Shown here: in pieces, positions 11,301 through 25,700 of the stretch
How positions within the stretch are numbered: position 1 is the first letter of the stretch
How the letters are laid out: the number at the start of each line of letters is the position of its first letter
From: Larimichthys crocea
Lineage: Eukaryota; Chordata; Actinopteri; Sciaenidae
Assembly: GCF_000972845.2 (NCBI RefSeq)
Contig: NC_040018.1
Coordinates: forward strand, 12,869,157 to 12,933,156
DNA length: 64,000 nucleotides
Reading direction: 5' to 3'
The notes under the pieces: generated by a model
What the model saw: the letters and a program-made list of their open reading frames with translations, nothing else
Databases searched by the model: none
What the model was told of the DNA's origin: nothing
Translations under genes and position numbers: made by a program

Positions 11301-14300
11301 AAGACCGACAATTGAGCATTTTTCTCTCTTTATCTGCCATGAACTGTCCTGCATTTTCTCTCTTTGCACCGCCCTCTCCTTGTGTTTGCACAACTGCACC
11401 TGTCGAACCGCTCCAACTATCTCTGCTCTGCTGGAGAGCCGCGTGGCCAGTCGGTGCAGCACTGTCACGGTCTCTATGAGGCGCTGGTAGGCCTCACGCT
11501 GCTCCAGGTTCTGCCACTGTGGTGAAGTCATCTGCAAGAAACACAACAAAATCTCGTTACAACTCTCACAGGAAAAATAAAGTGTACATCAATGTCCCTT
11601 TTGTACCTGGGATTTCACTCAGACAAGATAAATATTTACTGTGGGACACTTCCAGGAAACATTAAGTAGATAAACGAGCACTAAAGAGCCAGAGGGAGTT
11701 CTTATTTTCTAGTGAGTTAATCTAATATCAGCTGCTGTTTTCGAGGACTGACCTTCAGTGCTCCTTTGAACTCCTCTAGTTCTTTCTCTGTGTCTTCCTC
11801 AGTCAGATTCCTCTCCCTCTCTGCCTGTTTGAGCCGCATCTCCAGAGTGTAGTTGTCATTACGAAAGGCCAGTGACAGCTGGACAAATGCATTCTGCAGG
11901 GAGGAAGTTGACACAATATAACACTCAGAATGGCACATTAAAATACACAATAAAATACATATGAACTGCTGTTGATGGCAACACACCAACTCAGGAAGGA
12001 AGGAATCCGTAGAAAACTCTCCCACAGTACAGCCCACACACATGCAACACATAAATGAGAGTCAGTGTGGTTGTTTACATAATACTAATATGCATTTTTA
12101 TTGGTTTACGTGTGAGGGAGAATCAAGCAGCCCTGAGAGCAGCATGGGGAACAAGATGTGAGTCTAACATTTGACCTCTTGATGTTTTGATGTGTTGATC
12201 AAAGCAAGTCTACACAGTTTTCCAACATACATAGGCCATGGCTGAGGGGAAATATATGACCTTTGACTGTCCTGATGCAGACGCATCCCAGAGGGAGCAG
12301 CGTGAGGGGCCACAGCCCGAGCCTGACAACGTCATTAAAGTTTGCATTTTCTCCACAGGAAATTTCTCTGAGTCTCTTTGCTCTGATCAGGAACAGAAAA
12401 CACTTTTCCTGTTGACAGAATTCCACCAAATCCAGACAGTCATTTTTTATGACAGAGTAATTAACTACTTTGGTATCAAAACAGGTTATTGTAAACACTG
12501 GGCTGCACGTAGCAAATGTTCAGCAGGGAGTGGAACAAAACATCTGGTTGCTCCGTTTGAAACAGTCTGAACAAAATTCTTTGCTGGACATAAACAGATT
12601 ATTGTAAGTGGTCAATTTTATGACCCACTGTGAGATAACTAACTCAAATACTGAGGACTGTGAACAAATCATGGACACTTATTTATATATAGATATATTG
12701 CACACACTAATCTAATGGATTTTTCTTAATTAAAAAAAAAATCATTTTCTACATTGTAGATGAACACTGAAAACTTTGAAATAACACATGGAATTATGTG
12801 GTAACCAAAAAAGTGTAAACAAAGAAAAATATCTTTTATATTTTAGTTTCTTAAAAGTAGCCACATTTTGCGTTGATGACAGCTTTGCACAATCTTGGTA
12901 TTCTCTGAATCAGATTCATGATGGAGTCACCTGGAATGGTTTTCAATTAGCAGGTGTGCCTTGTCAAAGGTTTGTGAGGGGAATTTCTTGCCTTCTTAAT
13001 GTGTTTGAGACCATCAGTTGTGCTGTGCAGACATAGTAAAAAACTATGACTATTGTATCAATGTTATGGCAAGAACTGCTCAACTAACTAAAGATATACA
13101 GCAGTTCATCAATACTTTAAGACATGAAAGAACTGTGTGTCTTCAAGTGCAGTCACAAAAAACATTAAACACTATGATGAAACTGGCTCTCATGAGGACT
13201 GAGTAAGAAAGAGTTACCTCTCCTGCCAGCCTTTAGGAATTGCCATTTAACAGCACCTTAGATTAAATCCCACATAAGAGTTCGAGTTGCAAACTCATCT
13301 CATCAACAACCGTTCTGTGAAGACTGCTTGAATCAGGTCTTCATGGTCAAATTGCTGCACAGAAACCACTACTGAGGGAGACCAACAAGAAGATAACTGT
13401 TTGGGCAGAAAACAACGAGGAATGGACATTAGATGAGCGGAAATCAGGACTTTGGTCTTTTTGGTATCTGCATGTGTGGTTCCCACTGCATAAAGCATGA
13501 AGGAGAAGGTGTGATGATGTGGTGGTTCTTTACTGCTGACACTATAGGCAATTTATTTAAAATTCAAGACACACTTAACCAGCATGGCCACCATAGCACT
13601 CTACAGTGACATGCCATCCCATCTGGTCTGTGCTTAGTGGGACCATCATTTGTTTTTCAACAGAACAATGACCCAGAACACATCTCAAGGCTCTGTAAGG
13701 GCTATTTGATCAAGAAGGAGAGTGATGGAGTGCTGCATCAGATGACCTGCTCTCTACAACCAGCTGACCTAAAACCCGTTCAGATCGTTCCAGGTGACCA
13801 CTTCATGAAGCTAATTGAGAGAATATGAGAGAAGTGCGCAAAGCTGTCATCAAAACAAAAGAAAAGGTATTTTGAAGAATTTAAAATATAAAACGTATTT
13901 TGCGTATTGTTTGCACTTTCTTTCACATGATACCACGTGTGATTTTGTAGATCTGATGTCTGAAATAGTATAAATAAAGAAAAAAACATTTATATACATG
14001 ATATGTAGACAAAAACTCGCTGCTGAACAACAAGTGAAGACAAGAAGTTACTTTTGGCAGAGTCAGGATAGCTGTTTACCCCTATTTATAGTCTTTATGG
14101 TAAGCTAAGGTAAGCAGCTGCTGACTCCAGCTTTGAACTGTACAGACATGACAGTCGTATCAATCTTCTCAAGGAAGGTAAGAAAGTGAAGAAGAGTTTT
14201 TTCCAAGTTGTCAAACATCATTAAAATAACAGAAGCACCAGCAAAGTAAATCAGCTGTAGCACGCCTCCTTCACTATGATTGAGAATAATTTGATGTTTT

Positions 14301-17300
14301 GAGACTTTGTATCTTAATAACATGAAACCACTCAAAGACCGCACAGATCAGATACCAACCTCAACTTCTTTCTCGGTGAGAGGGGGTGCACTGTAATACA
14401 AACAAAAAGAAACTGTTAGTGTAATGCACCTGGATATTTTGTACACAGTAAAATGATAAGACATAAGCAGGTTTATTTTTGAGTGATAAAGCAGGACAAA
14501 CAGACAAAAAATTTACTTAAGCAGCAGTTTGTATGTTACACACCAGCCTGGTAGACCTCTGTGAAGTTTGAGTTTTCTAAGCATCACATCTGAAATGTTT
14601 GGCATGGCGTCAGACTTCTCCCTCGCCTCCTCATTACTGGCTGAGTTTGTAGAGGTTGGGGAACCTGCAGACACATTGCATAAATCACTGAAATGACGAA
14701 GAACTGAAGAGAATTACCCTTTTCTAGTTTTGAATTTGTGCAAGTCTTCATAAAACCACGTCTTTAAAGTGAGTCATTAGCCCACAAGTGAAAGATATAG
14801 GATAGTGAGACTGAAATATAGCAAACAAGCAGCACAAATGAAAAAAAGGTAAAGTCAGTGAAGTGATTCAGTGATGTGAGGTAAAGCAACAACAAAAACG
14901 GTGCATTTTATTTCCTTTGAATTCAACTTTTCATTTACAAGGAGAAAAGGGTTTATCTATTTGGTCAATATTTTTTGAACATTTCGGCTGTAAAGTAAAG
15001 TGCTTATTATTGGCACATAAGTCCACAGCTCTGCCTTATTCCCAAAGAAAACCAAAAATGCACAAAATCATTTCCTCGTTTTATCTTTCACAGCACATGT
15101 GGTCTAACATGCTTTCACAATGATGCCATCTGCTGATGGAAAATGAAAACAGCATTCATTTTTCTGTTATAAGGTTGCCAGTAAATGGGTGGTAGGAAGG
15201 AAAAAACAAGCACAGATCATCATAATTTTCTGGCTTGAACAGATTTTCCCTAAGATTCAGGAAGCGCACACTCTTTGGGACATTGCTGAATGGACTGCTG
15301 AGAATACTTTCTATCTTACATGGACAAGAGGCCAAACAAAGACTGTCACCTTTTTCCTGTTCAGCAGCTTCACTCAAATCTGGTAACTTGGATCCAACTA
15401 TGCTTTGGTTACGCAGCAGCTTGTGGTCCTGTATACACAAACACACACATGAGAGCAGAGCATGTTTTGTTTTTCATATTTTACATTTTACTGATAATGA
15501 CAGTAACATGTAATCTGCTGATCAAATGCTTTACCTCTTTCAGTTTAGACAGTTTATGTAACGGCTGGGTGGGGAGGTCCTTGTACCCTGAAGACTTGAA
15601 GACAGAATCCATCGGCTTGTCTGAGAAGGTATCCTCCGGTGTAGGAGGGAAACTTGGGGCTCCATTTCTAGAATTAAGGCCGCCTACAGCATCCCAAGAA
15701 ACAGCCCTCATTAGTGGAGGGAAGGCCCCAATCGTCTTGATCTCTGCTGTACAGGGGGCCAGTTGAGTAGGGGGTCGGGGGACGGGCTTAGCCACCCCTG
15801 TGGCCGGGGCCTGGTTGGAGTTTCGACCAGCTCCCTCATCCCCTTTACCAACTGCTGGAGGACTCTTAGGCACAGAAAGATCATAGTTCTCCTTCTGAAC
15901 AGCAAAACGAGGTGTTAGAGTCCCAGAGGACACTTTCCTCTTCTCAGTGGGCTTCCAATCCACCAACAGTCTGTTGCCCTGAAGTTAGGAAGATAATAAC
16001 TATTGTTAATACATTTAGCATTCCTGCTGTGTTAATAAACCTGTAGTATTTGATTTAAATTCAATATTTGCACTGATAAAAGATGCAGTGAACTCATGCA
16101 TACTGTCAGCACCTTCATAGGGTATGAAACTGGTGATTAAATAAGAGTTTAAAGACAGACTATTATGGGGTGCCGTTTGTAAAGTGGCTCACGCTGAAAA
16201 TAACAGCAACATTTTGTAACATTTAGCTTCAAACAATGTTTAAAAGACTGGTGTGAATTTTTTAAGAGTCACTTTTTTGCACATTTACAACAATATTTGT
16301 CAACTTGGAGATATTTTAAATATTTAAATCCAAATGTTACACCTAAATGTTAGATCTAAATGTTAAATCTAAATCTAAATGTAAATTTAAATCTAAATCT
16401 AAATGTTCCTGACCTCCTCGAGCTTTTATTTTGGTACTTCCGGTTACCGACATTTGAATTTGCATATCAGTTAAATATTTAGTTTCACCCGAAGATTCAA
16501 TAGATTTAACATTTAGATTTAGATTTAACATTTAGATTTAGATTTAACATTTAACATTTAGGTGTATGCGTGAATGTGAAAAAAAGTGAATCTCAAAAAT
16601 TCACACCAGTTTTTTAAACATTGTTTGAAGCTAAATGTGACAAAATGTTGCTATTATTTTCAGAGTGAGCTGCTTTACCAACGGCACCCTATAGACTATT
16701 AGCTGTTCTCTGTGAAGCTGCACTTCACAGCAATGCTTTTAGCTAAATGCTAATGTTAGCATTGCATACAGCTGAGGCCGATGGGAATGTAAATGTACTG
16801 TAAATGTACTTTATTTATACAGCCCTTTACAACAGTCCTTTCGGTGTACCAAAGTGCTTTACAGTAGATAATAAATAACGAGAACAATAGGTAAAAAACA
16901 AACAAAATAAAAACAATAAAAACAATAAAATGCAACAAAATCAAATAAGAAATTATAAAAGTGTCATCATACTACTGGGTGTTAAAAGCCATCCTAAATA
17001 AGTGGGTTTTTAGCTTGGATTTAAAAAGGCCCAGGTCAGAAACGAGACGCATCTCGACGGGGAGCTGATTCCAGAGCCTGGGGGCGGCAACGGAAAACGC
17101 TCGGTCACCCCAGTGTTTATATTTTGACCTGGGCACTTCCAGCGACAGTTGATCTTTAGAGCTCAGCGCTCTAGCAGGATTGCGGACAGTTAAAAGCTCA
17201 GATAAATATGAAGGTGCGAGGCCATTAAGAGCTTTAAAAACAAATGTTAAAAGTTTAAAATCAATTCTATAAAGGACAGGAAGCCAATGAAGGGATTTAA

Positions 17301-19607
17301 GAACAGGGGTGATGTGCGCACGTTTGCTGGTGTCAGTTAAAAGACGGGCAGCAACGTTTTGCACAACTTGAAGTCGAGGGATGACTGGGAGATGCCAACA
17401 TAAAGTGCATTACAATAGTCTAACCTAGAGCTTATTAAAGCATGGATGGCTTTCTCTAGGTCGTGACGGCTTAAAAACATTTTTACTTTGGCCAGGAGAC
17501 GCAACTGAAAGAAACTAGTCCTGACAACGTTGTTGATATGTTTGTCACACCTGAGGTGACTGTCGAAGGTCACTCCCAGGTTTCTGACAGTTGAATTCAG
17601 CTTAGAGGACAGGGTGCCAAGGCCAGCCATCGCAGTATTCCCAAATACAATACACTCAGTTTTGTCATTGTTTAAATGAAGAAAGTTTTGAGCCAACCAC
17701 TGCTTAATATTGGCAATACAAGCAAACAAACAACATTGACCATTGCTGTTTGGCTTCACTGGCAGATAGATTTGTATGTCATATTTTTCTGATATTTGGT
17801 TATGAACAAAATGATCATGATGAATTAAAATTAAATAAAAAATTAAAAGCATGATGGTGATCGAAGCAAAGTCAAAGGATCATCAAAGTCATTACAGTTT
17901 AACCTCAGGGAAACGTGAATGTTTGTACAAAACTAAATAGTAATCCATCCAATCAATGTCATGACATTTAAATGAAAACCACAAATGTCAACCTCATAGT
18001 AGAAATCAATCAATCAATCAATCAATCAATCGGATGTTTTTTTCTTGACAAAAGTTCACAAGTGAAATGTTTCTTTCTCAGCCAATGTAGGGTTGACAGT
18101 GTGTAGGTTCTTTTGCATGACATCAGTCTTCTACAAACATTTATATCAGACAGTGCATCAGAAAATATTTTGTTTGTGTTTATATGAAGAAATGCAGTCG
18201 GCGAATCTGACCTCCTGATCCTGAGTCGTTAAGTCATGCTGTTCTCGCACTGAAGGAACCCCCAGAAGCTACAAGAGAAGACAACATATTTTCATTACGT
18301 TTCATTATATTATATAAGTATTATTATGACTGATAGGTATTGAGTGACTGATTAAATGAAAATCAGACCGGGCTAATTATTAATGGTTAAGGAATGGTAT
18401 GTTTCTGTTTGCAGAACACCTTTTCACCAGAGACAATGTGGCATGGATTCTTTTAACAATAATAAAAATGTATTTACCTTCCCAACCGACTGTGAGCTGA
18501 CATGGATTGCCTCTGTGGTTCCCACAACCGGAAGAGCAGAAAACAACCAATAAAAAATAATTAGAAAACAGGAAACATGGTAAAAATGTTATCAGTGAAT
18601 ATTTATTTTTTGATTGGGTTGAAGAACTTAGACAATGAATGAAGGATATTACCAGTTTGAGGAGCTACAGTCAGAGAGCTGCTTCTAGACGAACATGGTG
18701 AGGATGACGGGGTAGGAGTTGGAGAAAGGCCTGTGGAAAAAACACATTTGTTTTAAACTATGCTATGCACAGTATTTATGTCTCTGTGTGTGTTTGTGCA
18801 TTCACTACCTGTCGGTGACTCAGTAAGGCTGCCGGTGGATCTGCGGCCACGGCGTGTCAGGAAGCGGTCGCTGACCTTCTTGGCCTGTTCGAGCAGCTCC
18901 AGGTTCTTCTGTCGATCCTCCTCAGAGAGCTGCAGCTCTGGCAGCTGATCTTTCACCAGGTCGATCACATTACCTGTGCTGTCTGAGTGAGACAACACAC
19001 ACACAGAAAAGCAAAAAAGTGTTATAGACAAACAACAATGTTAATCATTTTTTTTATTAGGTTATAAGGCTCTAAAAAATAAGCGCTCAAATCTGTGAGT
19101 GCTTTCGGACTCAAGTCGTTTGAAGATGTTTAAGTGGGATTCTTCAGTATGAGGTCTCATGCCAAGGAATAATTCACAAGCATAGGAATCAGGTGATGGG
19201 GGAGTCAAAGATGCTTTTATCTCCACCTCTCTTCAGAAAAGGGCAACAAGATAAACAAAAGTAATCAAAGCAGCAAAAGCATTCAAGGCATGTGGGAGGA
19301 CACACGACAGATTCATCTCTCAGGAAACTGATGACCAAACTTAGCTGAAATGTTGTGAAGATTCTTGCGGAAATACACAGCTTGAGAGTATTATTCATCC
19401 TTAGAGAGACAGATCTTTCAGCACAATGAAACCTGAGCAGTTTTATAATTTCAAAAGTCCCTTTGAAAAGTTCATTTAAAAACAACTTCAACTCTTTTAC
19501 TATTTACTTCTGGTAAATGTTTCAGACTAAATCAAATGATGCTAATGATAACAAATGATCAAAATAGCTCTCATAATGTCACGGCTATCTTTAGATAATT
19601 ATAGCTG

Positions 19608-19645
<38 letters not shown>

Positions 19646-22600
19646 GGTTTACCCACCGACTGTTGTGATGGGTCCTCCAGATGATTTTCTGGCCAGACGA
19701 GCTCTGGGACTGTGTGGCCTGAGAGAGGAAACAGTAATGATTCAGACACATTGTCCCTGATTACAGTCATTTAGTGTTTAAGATGGTGGACGATTACCTG
19801 GCCTGCTCGAGGGGACGCCCATCCTGCTGGACAATATTGGCCTGCTGTGGGTAGACGATAGTGGGGGCAGACATGACCACAGCTCGACTTTCACTTGGTG
19901 TCAACTGCACAAAAAACACAACAAAAGTGTCAAAGTTGCTTTCATTTAACAGTTATGGATATACTGTAGGAATAAAACTAGAAAACATATACTGAGTATT
20001 CAACTTTTTTACTCTCACTGTGTTATGGAATTTTCTATCCTTTGGTTACACAGGGCCGCGCATAGGTCTTAGGGTCATAGACAGTGACAGCACTAAATCA
20101 GACCAGAGAAGACGCTCTCTCTTTGGTATGTGAGGCCGCTGTTTGGATTGCTGAAGGAGTGCAGGTGCCAGCCTGTCTCAAAGTTGCCTGTAGATCAGGG
20201 TCAAAGAAACTGAATGTTGGCCGCCTAGACATAATAGATAGCTAAGTGTTGACTTTCCATTAACATGTCGTTTTTAGGTGCTGCTGTCAGCTGTTTTCAC
20301 TGAATAAGCTCTAAAAACACTCTGTACTCGACCATCTCAGCACCAAACAGCAGACAGACACAGTTAGCAGCTCAGTGGTAAACATAATGGAGCATTAAAG
20401 AGCCTGATATTCCCCCCCCCAAAAGACCTAAAAGACACCAAAAACAGAAGCTGAAAGACTCACATCCAGAAGGAGGCACTTGTCACTTCAAGTTTGCCTT
20501 GACAGTTTGTGGCAATCAACTGGCATAATAAAGGCATTTAAACTAGAATTTAAACAAAAAGCTTCTCAACAATGCAGGGCCTCAAAAGCAGGTAAAAATT
20601 CACAGCTTTGGTTATACAGAAAATGAGGCATAAGGTGGGAAGAAAGATTCACTTTTTCATTCAAAGAAATCGGTTTATGGTTTGTTTGTTAATGGAGGTG
20701 CTTACAGGCTGGACTGGTAAACTGCTGCTCTGCACTGTCACATTCTTAAAGATCATTTGTTAGAACTAGAAACAACACGCAGATCAATTATTTCGAACGT
20801 GAATGTCGTCATAAATCTTTTTTTGCAGCACTTCAACGATTTAGACTTGTACTTCTATAAAGTCAGATTTGATGAAAATGGTAAAAATCTAAGCACTGAA
20901 AGCAGAGTCTGACACAAAGCTGGGGTGTTGTTTAGCTCAGTTGGTAGAGCCACAGCAGCCCAGGATTTGAATCCGACCTGTGGCTCTTTCCCACATGTCA
21001 TTCCCCATCTCTCTCTCCCCACATTTCCTGTCACTCTTTAGCTGCATCTATATAATAAAGCTAAAAAAAAAAAAGAAAAAATCTTAAAAAGCCAAAACTT
21101 ATAAAATGCACACTTCTTATAATACAGTGTCTTTCACTGAACTTCATTAGTACTTTTTAAAAATCCCACACACATCCATAATGCAGGCTGTTTGTCCAGA
21201 GCCATAGAATACATTATTCAAATATTTCCACAGGCTAGATTGCAAACTGAACTTGGTGTATTCATGTTTCGTAAAATCCCAAATCCCAGGCTGAAATCAA
21301 ACACTAACTCCTCTCAAGAGCTTATCTTTGCACTAGAATCCTAATAAAACGATTCCTTCCGATGATAATGCTGCAGAAAGGCCTCAGCTGTGCTGTAATA
21401 AAGGTGGATACTTTTAGTGTTGGCATATGCCCTGAAGATTAGATTACACAGCTTCATTACTTTCTGCAGAGAAGTCTTATCTGTGACTGTGTGTTAATGA
21501 ACGACTGCAGCAGAAGACAATGTTCTCTGAGGGCTTGACTGTTTAACACTTTGCTGTGTGCAAGATGTTCGGTGACTTCTGAATCTGAATCTTAGAGATG
21601 TTCACAATTTGAATGGTCAGGTCACCCATGAGATTTCATTTCCATTTATTAAGACTGGTATCATGCATAATTTTATTTCTATTTCTATATTTAGATATTC
21701 ATCTCTCAAATGCTGCCTGCCCAGCACAATGAGAATCGGAGGAATGTGTGGTACTCAAAGCATCTGAATATGAAGAAATTCAACAAAAATACAGAAACAT
21801 TGTTCGCATAACTCCAGTTTCACTGGAACCACTTTCAAAAGACAGGCAGGACTGCCTGTTCTGTTCCATATCCTGTTAGAACCAATTTGATGATCTCAAC
21901 TCAGTTTTATTTTATTTATTCATACAGCGCAAAACCATAAATCACTCATTTTTCTCATGGGGTTTAACAAAGTTTTCACCCTGGACTGAGGATGATTTAA
22001 TGTGAAAGACAGGCAGGCAGCCTTGACAGACTCATAAAACATTCAGGAATCAGCAGGATTAAAGACTCATTTATAAACATTATGTGAAAAAAAACAACAA
22101 CAAAAAAACACAGAATCTGTTCCAAAACATAAAATTATGGACTACCTCAATCCCAATATGGTATCTAGAATAACCACATGGAACATTTGTAAGCACAGTA
22201 AAAATTAATAAATGAATGGTTAAAGAAAGAAAAATCAATGATTATGACAATATTATGACTTTTAATCATCATCATGAGTAATTATTTTATTCTGTTTAAT
22301 TATTTTATTCTGTTTTAAAAACTTTAAATTGCATTTGATTCGTTTCATATGTAAATAAAGTTCATGATACTCCTCTTGGCAAATGTATTTCTTTGTAGGT
22401 ATAAATGGCGGGTGGCAGTATGCTAATTTAATTAGTGGGAATGAACCTGTCATTTTTGAATGACTCTGATTCTGAAAATGTTATGGCTGACTTTTTTTGT
22501 CATATTTTGTATGCACATATTACTGAATGAGGCCTGTTGTCCTCTCACTTACCAGGGATTATTCAAATGCTTCGTCTGCTTAACTGAAAGAAGACACTTC

Positions 22601-22786
22601 ACCTCACTTCAGTAGGAACACTGATAGAATGTCCTCACTGGGACGGATTATTCAGTGTCTGTGTTTATGGCCTCACATGCTTTTACAAAAAAACAGAATA
22701 AAGTGTGCACTCACTGTACTGGGAGAGCTTGAGGAACTGTCCAACTCCTCTGGGGAGTCCTCTTCTTCCTCGGGCAGTGTGGGCAT
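6711..22786 (-). CDS. irag1: Predicted short IRAG1 isoform from an internal promoter
   Basis: If transcription starts at the candidate exon 27078-27260 and splices to the acceptor at 22936, the first AUG met is at 22786-22784. It reads [15 protein letters not shown] in the IRAG1 frame, with GCC before the AUG (purine at -3). The product would be about 765 aa, close to ordinary IRAG1, and would lack the KASH5-like module. It shares all exons from 22715 downward with the long form. This isoform is inferred from sequence, not observed. Confidence 0.5.
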
Positions 22787-25700
22787 GGCGGGGGGCAATG
22801 AGGGGCGCGAGCGGGTGGAGGGGAAAATAAAAGGTTCTTCAGCAGCACAAGGGGTGTCACAGGACTCCTCAGAGTTAGGATCACTTTGTTCAAGAGGAGA
22901 TCCCTGCAGCAACTGCTCCTCCTCCTCTTCCTGGAGCTGCAAGATACACAGACACATGTGTGTTGTTATACATGAGTACACGCATGTGCATCAGATGAGT
23001 AAACGTTCTCAGTCATCAAACAGGGACAGATCTTTTTCCCTGAGAAAATGAAATGCACATGAATGGAGATATTCAGAAGGAAGTCTTCTCTTGTCAACCA
23101 CAGCTAAAAAAAGATACAGTAAAAACAAATCCCAATATAGCTTCATTCTTCATTCAGCAGTATTAGCAACATTTCCCAACAGCCTGTTAGAGAAACATAA
23201 ACTCCATCTTGAAACTACATTTTCCGATGAGTCAATTGGATGGCCTTAAATTCTCACAATAGTAAAAGGACACATTTCCAGTTAGGACATGGAAATAGAT
23301 ATAATTAAATACTACAGTGGAAAAATGTCACCAAAGATTTAATCAGCCATGCCTTCAATAAGGTACAGTTGGTGAAGAAAATGTAAATATTCGCTTAAAA
23401 GTATAGAGAGTAGAGTTTCTGACCACTAGTAGTGCTAATGAGCAATGTTTGGTTTGCACGAGGATGCATATACACGCATGAAGGAGAAAAGCAACGCAAT
23501 TTACATCCTGCTGTTTGTTTTCATGTTATTCCATGATGTACAGGCGGCCATAACACAGCAATGTACACAGTGAATGTGCAAACTATCACGCTGAAAATGT
23601 TTTATGAGGAAGGAAGTGCGTGCAACATCTTCGTTAGACCTGTAATTATGCACGCTGTTTTTTTTTTTAATGATAAACACTGGAATGTTTTATGGTGCAC
23701 TTTTGTTTGTTTATAAGAAAACGCTGCAGGGCACCTGTAAGTTGTGAATATATTTACTTTAGCTTCCTTCAGAGGGAAAATGGAAGAGAAAAAGATGAAT
23801 CTCTGATTTTGTTTTGTTTTTTAGCTGTGGAAAACAATGAAATATTAATTCGATTCTTAGACTCGAGGAGTAACAAACAACAATTTAATCATTATCTGAA
23901 CGATGCTCAGTGAAGCAACACACACAGACTAAAGCCTAGAAAATTCTCACAGCATGAGCGATCGAACATGCAAATAAATTCACTCATGACTGAGCCTGTG
24001 ACGTCAAGGTTAAATGTGTTCTTCTTTCCACACATCAATGTTCATTAGGTAGTTTCCATTTTGAACAAAAACTGTCTGACTGGGATGCACTGGGTTGTTA
24101 TAAAACATTGACTTGCTCTCATGGGCTGACTGAGGCAATGAGCTCCTGAGGGACAGTGTAAAACAAACAGAGGGCCTTGTAGATAAATTATGAAAGGAAC
24201 AAACACAAATATAAGTGCATGCTGTGAGGAACAAGCATGGAAGACAACTGAGAGGAGACAAGGTTATGCCATGCTAAATGTTTTTTTTTATATATTTCAA
24301 GCTCATCAGTAGTGTGAATTTCTACAAGATACAGTATGTTCAATATAAATTCAGCAAACAACAACTAAAAAGAATGACGAGTCATTTAGCTATGATGAGA
24401 CAGAACTGATTAATCACTGCAACAGACAAAATTCTACAAAAATGCATATTTAGTGGATGATATTTATTTATTTATATATGTATATTTATATAATTTTAGC
24501 CAAAGTAAGGAGAATGGAGGCTACATATACTCTTAGCATCAATGATTATTTGTGCATATTATGGTCCATGCAAATATATGTTATTAACATATGTCTGCTT
24601 ATGTTTAAATCTTTTCCAAATAAAATTCTAATGATATCAACAATTATCTTCTTATGCAATCAATCTGCTGATCATTTTCTCAGTTAATCACTTAGTAATG
24701 AAATAATTTTAAAAAATACAGTCTAGTTGCCCTTGGTTCAACGTGGCCTCTTCAAATGTCACTTCAGTGGTGCCTGGAGAGGTTTTTTTTTTTTTAAGTG
24801 GCCCGTCCATCAAAGAATAAACAGCCTAAAACTGATCCAATATTATTTACACATTGTCACTTAATTTCTGCTGCTTGACTTCAGGGAGTAAGGATCATTA
24901 TGAAATCAACATTAGCCACAGAAGAGATGAGAGTACATAATTATGTATTTGAGTAAAGTATTCATTATTCCTTACTCCATCCACTCATGATAATTGTAAC
25001 TGAAAACTATGTCATGTTTTTCCCATCCTAGGAAAAAATCACCCCGCAGAACACTACTGAATTATAAACATTATAGAATCAGTAGGTAGAAGCTGTGTAT
25101 CTGCATGCACCACTGATTTCCACTGGTGTTTATCTGCAGTAGTAACCCTGGCTCACTAAACTAAAAAGAAACAAGACCTAATTTAGTTCAATTGTATGTG
25201 CGTACAACTTGTTTGAACCATCGTTTCAATTTGCAGCTCTTCCATTTTTAGTAACAAATTCATGCAAATCTAAACGCAGAGCAGATTTAACCCTCCGAAG
25301 GAGCACAGTGCACTCAGAGTCTGCACATCGTCAGAGACAATCGCACTGGATGCTAATGTAGTCCCCGTTCGTTTGGTCTGACCAAAAATAGAATTATTTC
25401 CATATTCACGACCAGCACAGGTGTGGTTAAGTCTTTGTTGTCGGTCACATAGACCAGCTGATGAATAAGGCGTGTGGGAGAGTGAAAGGTGTGATGAATT
25501 ACTGGTTATTTCAGAGGTATGGCATGCACTTTACACGAGGCAAATCCTCGCTCCCAGATTATGCAGTGTGCTGTTCAGTGTCATCACAAACATGACAAGT
25601 TCTTGGGAACATATAGGGACAGAAAAGGCTGTGAGTCACTGAGAGGAAATGGGTTGTTTAACTGACTCCCAGCGAGCTGCGAGGATATTTCCTGACTACA

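Noticed and set aside
12238..12570. 110-codon plus-strand open frame
   Set aside because: It lies in an IRAG1 intron, has no splice context or domain, and its protein resembles nothing I know. Chance open frame.
20930..21000. Possible tRNA gene
   Set aside because: A and B boxes are present but no acceptor or anticodon stems can be closed, and the downstream tail is that of a SINE.
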